NCBI GenBank assembly: GCA_024509875.1
Contig: JAMPIV010022931.1
Span: 682,001 to 746,000, forward strand
DNA: 64,000 nucleotides
Direction of reading: 5' to 3'
From: Oreohelix idahoensis
Taxonomy: Eukaryota; Mollusca; Gastropoda; Stylommatophora; Oreohelicidae
The translations under genes were made by a program, and so were the position numbers. The notes beneath the pieces were generated by a model, which was given only the letters and a program-made list of their open reading frames with translations, had not been told where the DNA came from and searched no databases. This document shows, one piece after another, positions 44,595-55,215 of the stretch; position 1 is the first letter of the stretch; every line of letters starts with the position of its first letter.

Positions 44595-45959
44595 AAGGAT
44601 GGCAAACATGTTCGAGATCATGTTATTGCTTTTTACGTTGGAAGCATTGAAGGTGCTAGGCCATGGCTCTTTTGTTTTTTACCTATTACATCACAAAAAG
44701 TACGCATCTCAAAGTAATTTACATTATACTTTAAGAATTATTTAATTAATTTTAAATTATCAGAATGCTATTGTGTATTATTATAAACATGATATAACAA
44801 GTGTCAACAAAAATGATGGAGTTCGAAACAGTATGCAATTAACTAGCATCCCAAATATGGCGATTCCAAAAGATACATATGTTTAAAAAGTTAAGAATAA
44901 TTTATGCGTCTTCTAAGTTTGTTGTAAATTGTGTATTTTCCACCCACTTCTGTGAAATATATAAATTTGACTCGAATTTAATGAAACCCCAGCCGTAGGT
45001 AATTCAGCAAAATATTAACTGTGTTGTTAACTATGTGTATAAGTATGTGAATAAAAAACGAATCATACTGGTGCAGACATCAAATTCACTCAACCGCGTT
45101 AATAATTCCAACTAATGATTTATATTTCCATAGATAACAAGAAATTTGTTTATGAAATATTTGATCAACATGGTTAACATGAATAATGTTGATTTGTCAA
45201 GAAAAAAATTAAAAAGTTCATTGATGGTGTATCTTTATTATGAGTTATTAATTTATGGCCGGGTTTAAAGAGTCTGTATGATGTGCCAGTATTTTATACG
45301 CAACTGCTGGTTCTCAGTGACGTCTTGAATGTTCCTTCTCAGGTCCCGCGTCAGGCCACCTCCGCTTTTGAAAAATAGAAAACCATCTCTAACTTAAGTC
45401 GTATATCTCCTGATGTAAGCATCAGGCCACCTCCGCTTTTGCCTCACCATGTCATCTCCCCTTGATTTTTATCCGAGCGTAAAATCCCGGACATTTGAGT
45501 TATATGAAAAATGTCATAAGAGCGGAAGAAGACAATTGCATTATTATCAGACATGTACATAGTAAATCTAAAATAAAATTCCTTGTAAAGAGACGCACAC
45601 GAAGCCGTCACTAACTCTTACAGTGGTGATTTATGTGGCAAGTTATTGTACATGCTAGGGTGTCTAGCCTCTATCCCAACTCTACATCAGTAAGCAGTTC
45701 ATACGTGGAAATGCACATATAAAATAGGAAAAAGTACAACTTACCTTTTCGCTATGAATGGGTTATTATATCCAAACTTTGATGCACGGAATTGCCGTCT
45801 TTCACCGGGATGCATTGGTTACTTGTTTAAAGTATATTCCTAACTTTTATCACTTGAGGAAGATTTCTTCTGACTTGTGACTCTGTATTAAAAAAGTGGT
45901 ATACTTCTACCTTTACAAGCTACTTCTAATAACTGTGATCCGCATTATAATGGAATCCT
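44595..45959. other. Intergenic DNA, no gene recognised
   Basis: AT-rich. A 20-bp motif CATCAGGCCACCTCCGCTTT or close variant occurs twice (about 45350 and 45420). No coding signal is recognised. Confidence 0.45.
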
Positions 45960-46840
45960 TATTACTAATTCTTATCCTGACGTCTGGTCTCCTTCATATT
46001 TATATTCATAACCCTCCACTCCCAAAGGAGCATAGGCTTTTAACAAACACCTGCCAAGTCCTCCTGTCACGTGCCATCATCTCAAGTTCTTTCCACGTTC
46101 GCATAATTTTCACCTCTTTTTCCAGCTCTCTTCTCCATGTGCTTCTTGGTCTACCTCTGCCTCTCTTGCCCTGGGGGTTCCAGAACAATTACGGCCTTGT
46201 AATGCTATCCACAGGTTTTCTCAGTGTGTCTCTTATCCAACGCCATCATCTTCTTCTCATCTCTTGTTCCACTGGCACTAGTCTGGTTCTTGTCATCAGT
46301 TCCACGTTGGTAAACTTGTCATACCATTTTAATCCCTCTATTCTATTCAAGCACCCATTTATAAAAGTCTGTAGCTTTTTGGTTGTTGTCTTGTTTGTTC
46401 TCCATGTCTCAGAGCCATACAATAGGACTGACTTCACATTTGAGTTGAAGATTCTTATTTTCGTGTTGGATCCAACTTCTCTGGATCTCCATACATTTCC
46501 CAATGCAATGAAAGCTCCTCTTGCTTTTTGTATTCTTATTTTGATATCAAAGTCTGTCCCTCCAACTTTGTCTATATTGTTTCCAAGATATGTGTACGAT
46601 TCTAAATCTTGTATTGGTGCTTCTTCAAGTTTCAACCCCTAGTAAGAAAAGAAATGGAGATAAGAGGCATACTTGTCGCACTCCCGTTTTTTTTTTTTTA
46701 TATCCCAAACGGTTCTGTAAGCTATCTTCCATGAAGTCTATGGACTCTTTTAAACTCTGATCTCCTTGATGAAGATGAAAATGCAGTGGGGAATCTTCGA
46801 AGCGCCCAAGTTTTTTAAAGATAAAATTTTGCCAACGCAA
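45960..46840 (-). pseudogene. Non-LTR retrotransposon relic (RT C-terminal part), internal deletion
   Basis: On the minus strand, TGVRQVCLLSPFLFLLGVE (RT box, 46690-46640) runs directly into KLEEAPIQDLESYTYLG. The intervening palm segment with the YADD catalytic motif is therefore deleted. After it come KARGAFIALGNVWRS, VLLYGSETWRTN and the basic tail GKRGRGRPRSTWRRELE, ending FGSGGL. Two in-frame stops (about 46246 and 46190) interrupt it. The TYLG to GRGRPR layout is that of common animal non-LTR elements, but it is a different family from those in blocks A1 and A2. Confidence 0.88.
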
Positions 46841-47096
46841 ACCTCAACCTAGCTAGGTGGAAAGCAATCACTATTTAGTTTCGGATAATTTATAATTTTA
46901 AGCCAACCACGGGATATGGTATCTTATTCTAGTAAATTTTCCAACCTTATTTCGTTTGTAATAAAGGACGAGTTGCTCGTCTACAGGTATGGATAGCATT
47001 ACTAATTATTGACATTGCCATATGTGATAAGTTGTCGAAGATCCAAATTTGCCACAGTCCAACCCCAGAAATTAGTTAATGAGGTGAATACCTAAT

Positions 47097-47531
47097 ATGG
47101 TGCTACTCCTAGAAGTGTTATTACAAATAGTTAAAACTGTGAGAGTTCTTGATGTTCACTCTTTAATGGTAAAAAATTCTTCCAGTATTGGGAAATATCT
47201 GGTGGCTAAAATTGTATGTTCATATGATGATAATGGTTCTTCTATCGGCCAACTCTGTGTTACAAGCGCCAATTCTGCACAGTGTAGGTGTTCAGAGAAG
47301 TATACTCCCCTTGAATTGCGACTGTCAGGAGTCGGGATAGAAATAATGTTCACTACTGTGGCTGGTAAAAATATAAATCTGGGTTTGGTAAATCCAGTGT
47401 TAAAAATTTATTGTCCTCCCATACTCTCTGGCGAGTGCCCGTTTACAAATAAAATTGTTGACGCACAAGCCAAGACAAGGAGAAAAATAACAAATCAGAA
47501 AAAAGAAAAAGACCGCTGGCCGCCCTTGTGA
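47097..47531 (+). CDS. Unrecognised 144-codon open frame
   Basis: Starts at an ATG (47097) and is the longest frame not explained by a transposon in the right half. It has six or more Cys (CSYDDNG, LCVTSAN, CRCSEKY, IYCPPILSGEC), alternating hydrophobic stretches (LELRLSGVGIEIMF) and a basic tail. This could be one exon of a secreted or cell-surface protein. The match to any family is not clear to me. By length alone one such frame in 64 kb of AT-rich DNA could arise by chance. Confidence 0.22.
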   Translation: MVLLLEVLLQIVKTVRVLDVHSLMVKNSSSIGKYLVAKIVCSYDDNGSSIGQLCVTSANSAQCRCSEKYTPLELRLSGVGIEIMFTTVAGKNINLGLVNPVLKIYCPPILSGECPFTNKIVDAQAKTRRKITNQKKEKDRWPPL

Positions 47532-48769
47532 TCAGGTCTGCGAAGAATACAAGAAACATTTATATAAAAAAATGCTACTACTATATCTATACACAAACGG
47601 GACAAGACTATCTCTTCTCCACTCTTGATTAAATTTAAAATGCACAAGGGGTTTCCTTACGCCTACACGTTAAGAAACGCCGCTGGCGCTGAGTTCGGTC
47701 GGACTGAATAACAGTCTAAGGAATGGCGGGTGTCTTGATTTAACATTTTAATAGAAGTTCTGGAATGAAATCGCTACGTCTCTCCCACGTGCTTGCCTGT
47801 CTGAGAGCTATTATGATTGACATATGAAGTTCGCGTGAGAGGACGAAGTAAACACAGCCTGATTTGCTTTCCTGTTATGACTGACAGGTCACGAAGTTTG
47901 TAAACATTTCGTTAGCTCGTGTTAAAAGAAAAGAAAGCGGGACAAAATGGTACGTTGCAGAAATAGACAGTTGGTATAGATGCATGTTTAGCTAGCAAAT
48001 CAGAGGGCAGCTATTAGGTTGCAATTAGCTGTCGGATTCCTCTAGATTCTGTTACACGTCACAATCAATTACTACTTGTGATGATGTTTTTGTAGTTTTA
48101 ACAACATTCGGTATTCTGCCTTTCAAATTTTAGTAGAATGTTAAAGTTAAAATAAAATGGAGCGTATAGGACACCGTTTAAAAAAATACTATGAAGGGTA
48201 TGGGATCTCATATTTTTATACTCTTAAGTGTACCACAATAATTAATTCTCTGGTCCCCTCGGTTTTTCGGTTTTTTTTTCCTGAGATTTCCCGAATATAG
48301 ATTTTACTCTAAATGCCAGGATGTTCAGCTATTTTGGGTGTTGCCATGGTGTAGCTCTAGGTCTATTTGTTTGTTTGTTTTTTTTTTTTGGTTGGTTGAT
48401 TTTTGTATGTTTATTTTTAAAAAGTAATTCTTGCTTTCTGTTTTTGATCATTTGTGCCTGATAGAGGCTTTGATGATATAACATAGGTTTTTCCTTATCT
48501 TTTGTCCTGGTAAGATGTATTACATTTGTTCTTTCCTAACCCGACCGTTCTCTAGGCACATAATCCTGGCTTTACGGAAAAACATGTCGCAAAGACAATA
48601 AGAAAGGGAATTAATCACCCAACCTTTTAAAGGTTAAAAAATAGTATTAATGACATCTCCAACACCATAATTTCCCCTACCTCCTCCTGACAGCAATATC
48701 TGGTATGGGACTCTCTTTACATTAGTTTACTAATTTTTTTCTGACGACATGAAGTGAAACACTTATGCC

Positions 48770-48985
48770 AACAACTCGTCTACAACAAGTAAATAAACTC
48801 ACTGACTAATAATTCACTTTCTTGTAACTTGTGTACAATAAGAAAGCAATTTCACTGACTAATAGTTCACTTTCCTACAAATCGTGTACAACAAGCAGGC
48901 AAACTCACTGACTAATAATTCACTTTCTTGTAACTCGTGTACAACAAGCAGTTAAAATCACAGACTCATAATTGCCTTTCTGTGT
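48770..48985. repeat. 53-bp tandem repeat, about four copies
   Basis: The phrase ACTGACTAATAATTCACTTT with small changes recurs at 48801, 48854 and 48907 and in degraded form near 48961, each 53 bp apart. It is joined by TACAACAAGCAGGCAAACTC-like sequence. Confidence 0.85.
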
Positions 48986-49590
48986 TCGCTACAAGCACAT
49001 ACCTTGATGTAGGGAACTGTTTTTGATTGTCCACCATTATCGCATCGATTTTCCTCATACTCACATCTAAAATACAGTTTTGCATGACGGCCTGTACCAA
49101 CATTCGCATGCTGTTGCAGTCGTAATTTATGTAGCAATACGTTTCACATGATGAGGTAATAATAATAAAGGTCATCATTAGAGGCTATAGAAATATGGAT
49201 TTTTAGAGCAACAACAAGAAATTATTAGAAACCCGAGGGTGCAAAAACAAAAGTAAAACAAATAACGAATGATGAACTAGTGCTAATAAACAATGAAATA
49301 AAATGACAAAGATCAATAGAAGACAGCCGATATTTATTGAACTAGTTCTGAGAAGGAGAGAACACAATTTTAGATGAGAGGAAAATAGAAATCATGAGAA
49401 GTAGAGATTACTAGGAGAAACGATCCTCGACAATTTCACGTGAACCATGAGACGAGATAACTTGCTTATTTCATAAAAAATATTAAAGATCCAGAGTTGT
49501 GGAGAGGCATGATGGTCTGCGCCATGAGGCATGACAGTTCAAGACGATGACACGTATTTCCAACGTAGCATGAGCAACGGAAAAAGAAAA

Positions 49591-49750
49591 ATTAATTGAA
49601 AAATGATGCATAAAATTTAAACATACAAAAACTAATTGAGAAATTCCACATAAAATTTAAACATACAAAAACTAATTGAGAAATGCCACATAAAATTTAA
49701 ACATACAAAACCTAATTGAGAAATGCCACATAAAATTTAAACATACAAAA
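49591..49750. repeat. 40-bp tandem repeat, four copies
   Basis: TAAAATTTAAACATACAAAA followed by ACTAATTGAGAAATGCCACA, with the anchor TAAAATTTAA at 49611, 49651, 49691 and 49731. The copies are nearly identical, so expansion is recent. Confidence 0.9.
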
Positions 49751-50027
49751 AATAAAAAGAATTACGCCACTACATGCTGATTAAAAAGTCGCTCTGAGTT
49801 ATTTCTTCACTCCTGTTCAAATTATTTATATTAAATAACAGTCACAATATAGAAAGTTTAATATTGTTTAATTTAAAATGATTCTATGCCACATTAGCAT
49901 TACAGCTCAATGTAAGTTTTGGTGGTTCAACACGTGACATCTTAGCAGGCATCGAATTTTATTGACTTGTAGCGACTGGTGTCATCAAATAGTAAAGCGT
50001 GTCACAGCCGACTTTTCCCTTATTATT

Positions 50028-51100
50028 TCACTGACTATTTGAGATAAAGCTGTTTGGATTCTTAAAGTGTCTGCATCTCGGAAACATTTCGTTGAAACTT
50101 TGTCTGTATGTATGTATTTTGAAGTACAAGAAAATATTAACACTGGAGTTAATAGTCTCAAACAACATCGCCAATGACCATAAAACCTAATATAGATTAT
50201 AATATATACCACCAACACAGAATTCAGGGACAAAGAAAGTTATTACAGCTAATAATACTGTACAGGCGGGGCGTAGCATACTATTAAAAATACTAGCTAT
50301 CAGGATTACCATACTCATGGTATTTCTATCTTTGTGAGACTTCTATTCAGACTTTCCCTGACTCACACTTGCTGTTTGACGCCACACATTTTTCTGTCTT
50401 AGGTTCCTCATTAACATCGTTGTCACAACTGCTAGAAATGACAACATCCCAGACACCGCGTGAATAAAGTAAACCGCAGCTTCAGCTTTATCGTAGTTAC
50501 TTACAACCACTATACCGAGAAGGGTTTTGTTCCTGTCTGAATAGAACTTTCAATCTATGTACGCTGTTGTGTACAGTGGAACAAAATACTGTATAACACT
50601 GTCAAATGAGAACTATAACCGTAGTAGTTCTCTGTGGCGTAATAATCTGTTTGACGTGTAAGGGAAAAGCTATACACACACACATCTCTGCTGTAACATA
50701 GACGGTGATTAGGCAGGTGATTCTAGCAAAACGTTCACGAGGAATTCCACTTGTAAGGTACTGACCATCAGAGTAAACCGTGGGCAATTGTAAGTCCTCA
50801 GACAGTGAGTTAAAATAGAAGTTATATAACCGCTGCTCAATTAGACTACAGAGATCAGACACGCCCATGGCGAAGAAACTAATGTTGATGGTCGTATCAT
50901 AGACCTTGTCTATAAAATATGACCACATTGATAACATTGGTTATTGTCCCGAATAAACCAAAAAAAATCCACTCAGAAACACAAATTTTATAATTGAAAT
51001 TATCTGTCTTTGGCTGTCATTAATTAACGATGTTAAATGACGCACGCTAGCTTTATCTGTTCCCGCTGCTGAATGTTGTGTTAGTGTCTATCAAATCCAT
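50028..51100 (-). pseudogene. Intronless rhodopsin-class GPCR pseudogene (gastropod expanded-receptor type)
   Basis: All seven transmembrane regions can be followed on the minus strand from ATG 51100 to a stop at 50028. The N-terminus has an N-glycosylation site (NTT). TM1 is EWIFFGLFGTITNVINVVIF, and TM2 starts NISFFAMGVSDLC. TM3 and loop read TAEMCVCIAFPLHVKQ; the Arg of the DRY-equivalent ERC motif appears as Met, so G-protein coupling would be lost. TM4-TM5 include VYFIHAVSGMLSFLAVVTTM. TM6 begins DRNTMSMVILIASIF and TM7 is NSSVNIFLYF, the family's equivalent of NPxxY. At least three or four frameshifts (about 51050, 50970, 50895 and 50600) and two in-frame TAG codons (after QGKSE and after YYNLY) kill it. 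The length of about 357 codons fits an intact receptor of this class. The assignment to the gastropod chemoreceptor-like or peptide-receptor-like expansion is from memory of its wording. Confidence 0.85.
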
Positions 51101-51752
51101 TTTTTAGTCCAGCTCATACAAATAGCCAGTTTCACTGAGTTTTGTTAGCTTTTTCTTGGCTGTTACCGCCATTTAAGAAGATCTAAAATACTGTCCTTTT
51201 TTATTGTTTCATTTGGATCACTGCCGCTTCTTAACAATTATACATTGAATCTGTTCTTTCATCTGATAGCAGTTTCTTACCTGAAGTGAGAGCTAGACAT
51301 TTTGAAGCGAGGTTAGGTTTTGATGACATAATGCAGTATGCTCGTCAATTAAAAACTCCCACTCAAGAAAATTATAATGACATATAAAGGCTTGACCCAT
51401 TCGTCTCCCGAGGCTCTCTGAAGAATTAATATACAGAAAACGACTACTTTATCCTCATTATGTTTTAAAACACAATTAATGTGAGGTTGCACATGTGGCT
51501 GCCAGTTGCTTCATTTCAAACATAGTGCTACAGAAACCACATTGACAAAAGCATGTGGTTATATTCATACGTCCTGCAGCATATCTCATGTGCCTTGTTT
51601 TCTTCTTTTCTCTGTCAGATGTGAAAAGGGAAAGAATAAAGACGCTATCACGTGAGAAAGTACTTATCGTAGAGAGCTTTTACGAACGAAATACCACGGA
51701 TGTGATGTAGATGGATAATACTGAGCCTTCTTTCTTGATTAGAATATGTTTT
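51101..51752. other. Intergenic DNA upstream of the GPCR pseudogene
   Basis: No recognisable coding or repeat content. Any promoter of the receptor would have been here, but none can be identified. Confidence 0.4.
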
Positions 51753-52030
51753 CTATATCTCGCTGCCATATAGAGGCGTGCTGGTAACGCAGTCATTAAT
51801 TAGCACAGCTTTGGTCTTCGTTGTCAGTTTGGAGTTTCCCCAAACATGCGTTGTGAGGTGGGCAAAGGTAGAAACAGCTGTGCCAATGCGGCTGTCAAGT
51901 TCTGTGTCCAAAGAGAGTTTGTTGTTGATGGTAGACCCCAAGAATGTGAAGTGGTGCATCACTGCCAATTCATAGTTACCGATTGTGATAACTGGTGCAA
52001 CATTCACATCCTGACTCAGAACATTAGTTT
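51753..52030 (-). pseudogene. Non-LTR retrotransposon RT fragment
   Basis: The minus strand encodes VITIGNYELAVMHHFTFLGS, then NNKLSLDTELDSRIGTA and NSKLTTKTKAVLINDC, ending TPLYGSEI. These correspond to the region between the catalytic motif and the LLYGSE box of non-LTR reverse transcriptases. About 85 codons survive without either end. The wording differs from the other three LINE families in the window. Confidence 0.82.
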
Positions 52031-53208
52031 TCTTCAGACACTTATTGTGAGGCTAAAGTCCATGCATGCTATGGCGTGTCATAGAATTGGCCGTTCGACT
52101 TTTCTCATTCTCTCTCCGCAACTATTCATTTATTTCTTCATGTTATGACCATAAACCTGTCCCATCGCAGCGCCTTAGGTTTGTTGACCACTTTTCATTA
52201 TGCAATAGTGTTATTTCACGGCCAATTGACCACCCTTAAAGATTAATTGTAATCGCTTAAGTTGTTAAACCAGATTCACTGCACACCGTCAACGGAACGT
52301 ATTGTTGACAAAGTAATATTTTCCCGTCAAACGCATGCCCGTATGAAGGCACGGTTCACTACAACCGTGTTTAGGCACTTGTGCGAATAATACAAAAGAC
52401 ACTACAGGTGATAATTGCTTAACTCACACCGGACCAGACATTGTCTGTGTAATTATTACTGAGAAACCCGCCTATATAGACACAATAGCGATGACACTAT
52501 TTGCAGGCTATGTTACAAATCGTAATTTTAAAAGGTTACTTAGCCGTGTTGTAGAAACATGAATTTTTCTTATTTATAACTTTACATTTTGCTTATATAT
52601 GTCAAAATGTTCCTTGGTAAGAGAGAAATCAAACCATATGAGTGATTGCATAATTATACTAATTAGCTATTCAAAATGGCCGCCGCAGTATAAAAAATGC
52701 TGGGTTATTTTAAACCCACATAACATAATTATTTCTCAACATATAGAGTTGAAATTCTGCATACAAGCCACAAGTGAGTGCATTAATACCTAAACTAAAA
52801 ATATTTGGGATATAGCATGTCCTATGTGTGACCATTTGTTAAAAAAAGTAGAATTGGAAATTTATCGAACCTCATTAGTATGCAAAACATCTCTACAAAT
52901 AAAACAAATTGAGAAAGCAAATCAAAGTGTGGTTCAGGACAAGGTTTAAGATATTAGGAAACACTCTGCAAAGTTTCAGAGCATTCCAACAATTCATTCT
53001 TCAGATATCGTGTCTCAAAATGTACCTGTCATGCTAAATAGAGAAAGTGAGAAAAAGAAGAAAAAAGCAGAAAATTTTTTTAACAAACAGTTATTTTGTG
53101 CACTTAACTTATCTTAATGACCTCCTGGAGTACATATATCCCCTTCCTTTTCTTCTGCCTGGTCAGTAAACCCTTTTCTGATGCCTCTCAAAGTCTTTCT
53201 TCTTGCTT
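52031..53208. other. Intergenic DNA, no gene recognised
   Basis: AT-rich without visible repeats. The part next to 53209 is A-rich and may be the 3' flank of the Mutator-like relic. I found no terminal inverted repeats for that relic. Confidence 0.4.
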
Positions 53209-53810
53209 TTACTTTGACAGTGGGTCCTTCTTATAGCCACACCAAGAATTATATCCTTCTGGACATTTTTCATGCATCGGCTTATCCTTTGTGGAAGCGA
53301 CATGAGGCAAAACTGCTTTGACGGCAGCTTTCATATCCTCAAGGTTTCCACTGTTCTGTCGAATTGCTAGCCCATAATAGTTTTACATTGATTTCCTTGT
53401 TCTTTTTTGTGTTTATTCCTGTCTCCTCTACATTTTCTGTATCTCCTGATGTTGTGAAAGATGTTTCCCACAAGCAGTTGCTACATTTGACAATGATTGT
53501 GTGACAGAAACCTTGCTTTGAATCTTCACTGAGCCTACACGACACCATAAACCCACAACATTCTACACATCGCATGTTTGCCGTTATGAAGTTATTCAAG
53601 TGCTCCATACTCATAAGAATAAAAGCATTATTTGTTTGTCCATCTTTTGTGTGGGTTGAGAGGGTGCTTTTCCTCAATTTCTTCACAGAAGAAGGTTTAA
53701 CTTCGTTATCAATAACAGCTGCTTCATTATTTTTGGTTGTGCTAACAGGGCGCTGGTTGCCAAAAAACTTTCGTTTATTTAGCTTCCTACTTCTTTTTTT
53801 TGTCACCCAT
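53209..53810 (-). pseudogene. Collapsed Mutator-like transposase-domain gene
   Basis: The minus strand begins RSRKLNKRKFFGNQ, a start typical of animal Mutator-like (PF20700-type) proteins. A zinc-ribbon-like cysteine array follows (MRCVECCGFMVSCR, then VKCSNCLWETSFTTSG), then EINVKLLWASNST. The next recognisable part, in another frame, is MKAAVKAVLPHVASTKDKPM with HEKCPEGYNSWCGYKKD, which belongs far downstream in those proteins, so the transposase core has been deleted. A stop follows at 53209. The natural ATG (53810) is out of frame with the rest because of an A run near 53795. The family assignment rests on remembered wording, not on a search. Confidence 0.65.
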
Positions 53811-54831
53811 ATTGTTCTTATTTAATTGATTTGTAAAGCTTACCACAAAAACGTAACATTTTCACTCAAACAGGTGTAATATGAATGGTTGAACTCAAGA
53901 TCTTTCGGAATTTTCAGCCCACGTTTTTCACATTAGATCATAAAGAACTGACTTTAAGGAGAGTAATTTCCCTTCTCATAAATGGTTCTCTGGTGTTTTC
54001 TGGTACAGAAGAGTTATGGAAATATTATCATTTCACCTTTTTAGTGTGCGCATCATAATGTTTTAAAAAAGTTGTTAGTAACCAGAGGTAAACAATGAGT
54101 TGTCAAGGAAAATTAAGATCACCCCCTGGTCACTTATCCTTTAAAAAGTAAAAAACTATGCATCACTGGACAATATAAACCTATGTATTGTGGAGAGAAA
54201 TGGTTTGGCTTCATAAAAACATTAAAAAACAAAAATGAAGTTTTTCATGAAATTTAAGTAAATTCTGGGACACAGCCACCTTAAGAGAACGGATAAAGTC
54301 GGGCCATATTCTATATCCAAGTCATCTGAGGCTGGCAAACTCAGCATATAGAATGAAGGTTTCATGAACCCCCACTGCAAGAGCTGCTGATTGCTTTATG
54401 CTGGTTTCTCATAGAGAACCAAAAGCAGAGATAGTCCCAAGATCCATATCGAGCAGGGAGTTGATGATGAAAGAACTGATGTACATACGTATATATTATT
54501 ACACCTTTTCATTCAGTGCAAATGTAAGGATATTATATATAAATGTAATGAATGTTTTCCGCTCACTGGGATTAATAGTAATGCTCAGAGGCGGTAAAGT
54601 TCTGAGGTAGATGGGGTGATAGAATGATGAGGAGAGGGGGAGGCGCACGATTGCATGTCAGGAAACCCAATACTCAGGAGGGCATTTGTTTCTCTTCATA
54701 CATAATACTATTTGAGGGTTCTATCTCTGGAACAAAGTGCGTGGTAAAAGTGATGTGCTGTCAACGCTAGACACCATCATCAGACGGGTCTTACAGACGC
54801 TGGACCAGCTTTGTGATTACTCCCTGATTGG
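53811..54831. other. Intergenic DNA with one dispersed repeat
   Basis: No gene is recognised. 54395-54475 is the plus-strand copy of the (GAT)n-tailed repeat also present at 14529-14630. Confidence 0.45.
54395..54475 (+). repeat. Dispersed repeat with (GAT)n tail, second copy
   Basis: Matches the reverse complement of 14529-14630 in order, from GGTTTCTCATAGAGAACCAA through AGAGATAGTCCCAAG to GTTGATGATGA. It is a probable retroposon 3' end. Confidence 0.5.
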
Positions 54832-55175
54832 GAGCCGCGCTGGTGTAGTGGTTACCAAACTGCGCTGGCGACCGGGTAACCCAGGATCAAACCCGGGCGA
54901 GGACAATTGAAGATTTTCGTTGACCGGGATTTGGACTGGATTAACCCGAGCCCTGGCGAGAACTTTTGAAGAAGTGTCTTCGACCAGGGACTGGCGGCTC
55001 CTGAGCCGACTCAGCTCTAATGGGTACCTCTGAAATCGGCGATTATCTGCCTGAATGGCGAGGGACACCTGTCTCTGTACAAGAAAAAAATGGATACTCA
55101 CGTAACAATCAGTATCAGGTTAGACATACTTACCTGAGATTTCGCCTCGAGTAATAGCGGGCGTACGCAAAACAA

Positions 55176-55210
<35 letters not shown>
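54832..55210 (+). mobile_element. tRNA-derived SINE with (AT)n end
   Basis: Box A TGGTGTAGTGG (54841-54851) and box B GGATCAAACCC (54894-54904) stand at tRNA spacing, with a GCCGCGC acceptor-like start at 54834. A GC-rich body of about 270 bp follows, and the end is AAAACAAAACAAA plus an AT repeat (55181-55209). The higher GC content stands out from the flanks. No convincing target duplication was found. The tRNA of origin is uncertain, and it is a different family from the tRNA-Met SINE at 13410. Confidence 0.75.

Positions 55211-55215
<5 letters not shown>

Larger units (their letters stand above)
47532..50027. other. Intergenic DNA with two short tandem arrays
   Basis: No gene is recognised. 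Tandem arrays at about 48770-48985 and 49591-49750 are listed separately. A T-rich stretch lies near 48370-48400. Confidence 0.5.

Noticed and set aside
45896..46642. 248-codon open frame on the plus strand
   Set aside because: It lies antisense to the recognisable non-LTR reverse transcriptase relic at 45960-46840 and has only low-complexity hydrophobic content.
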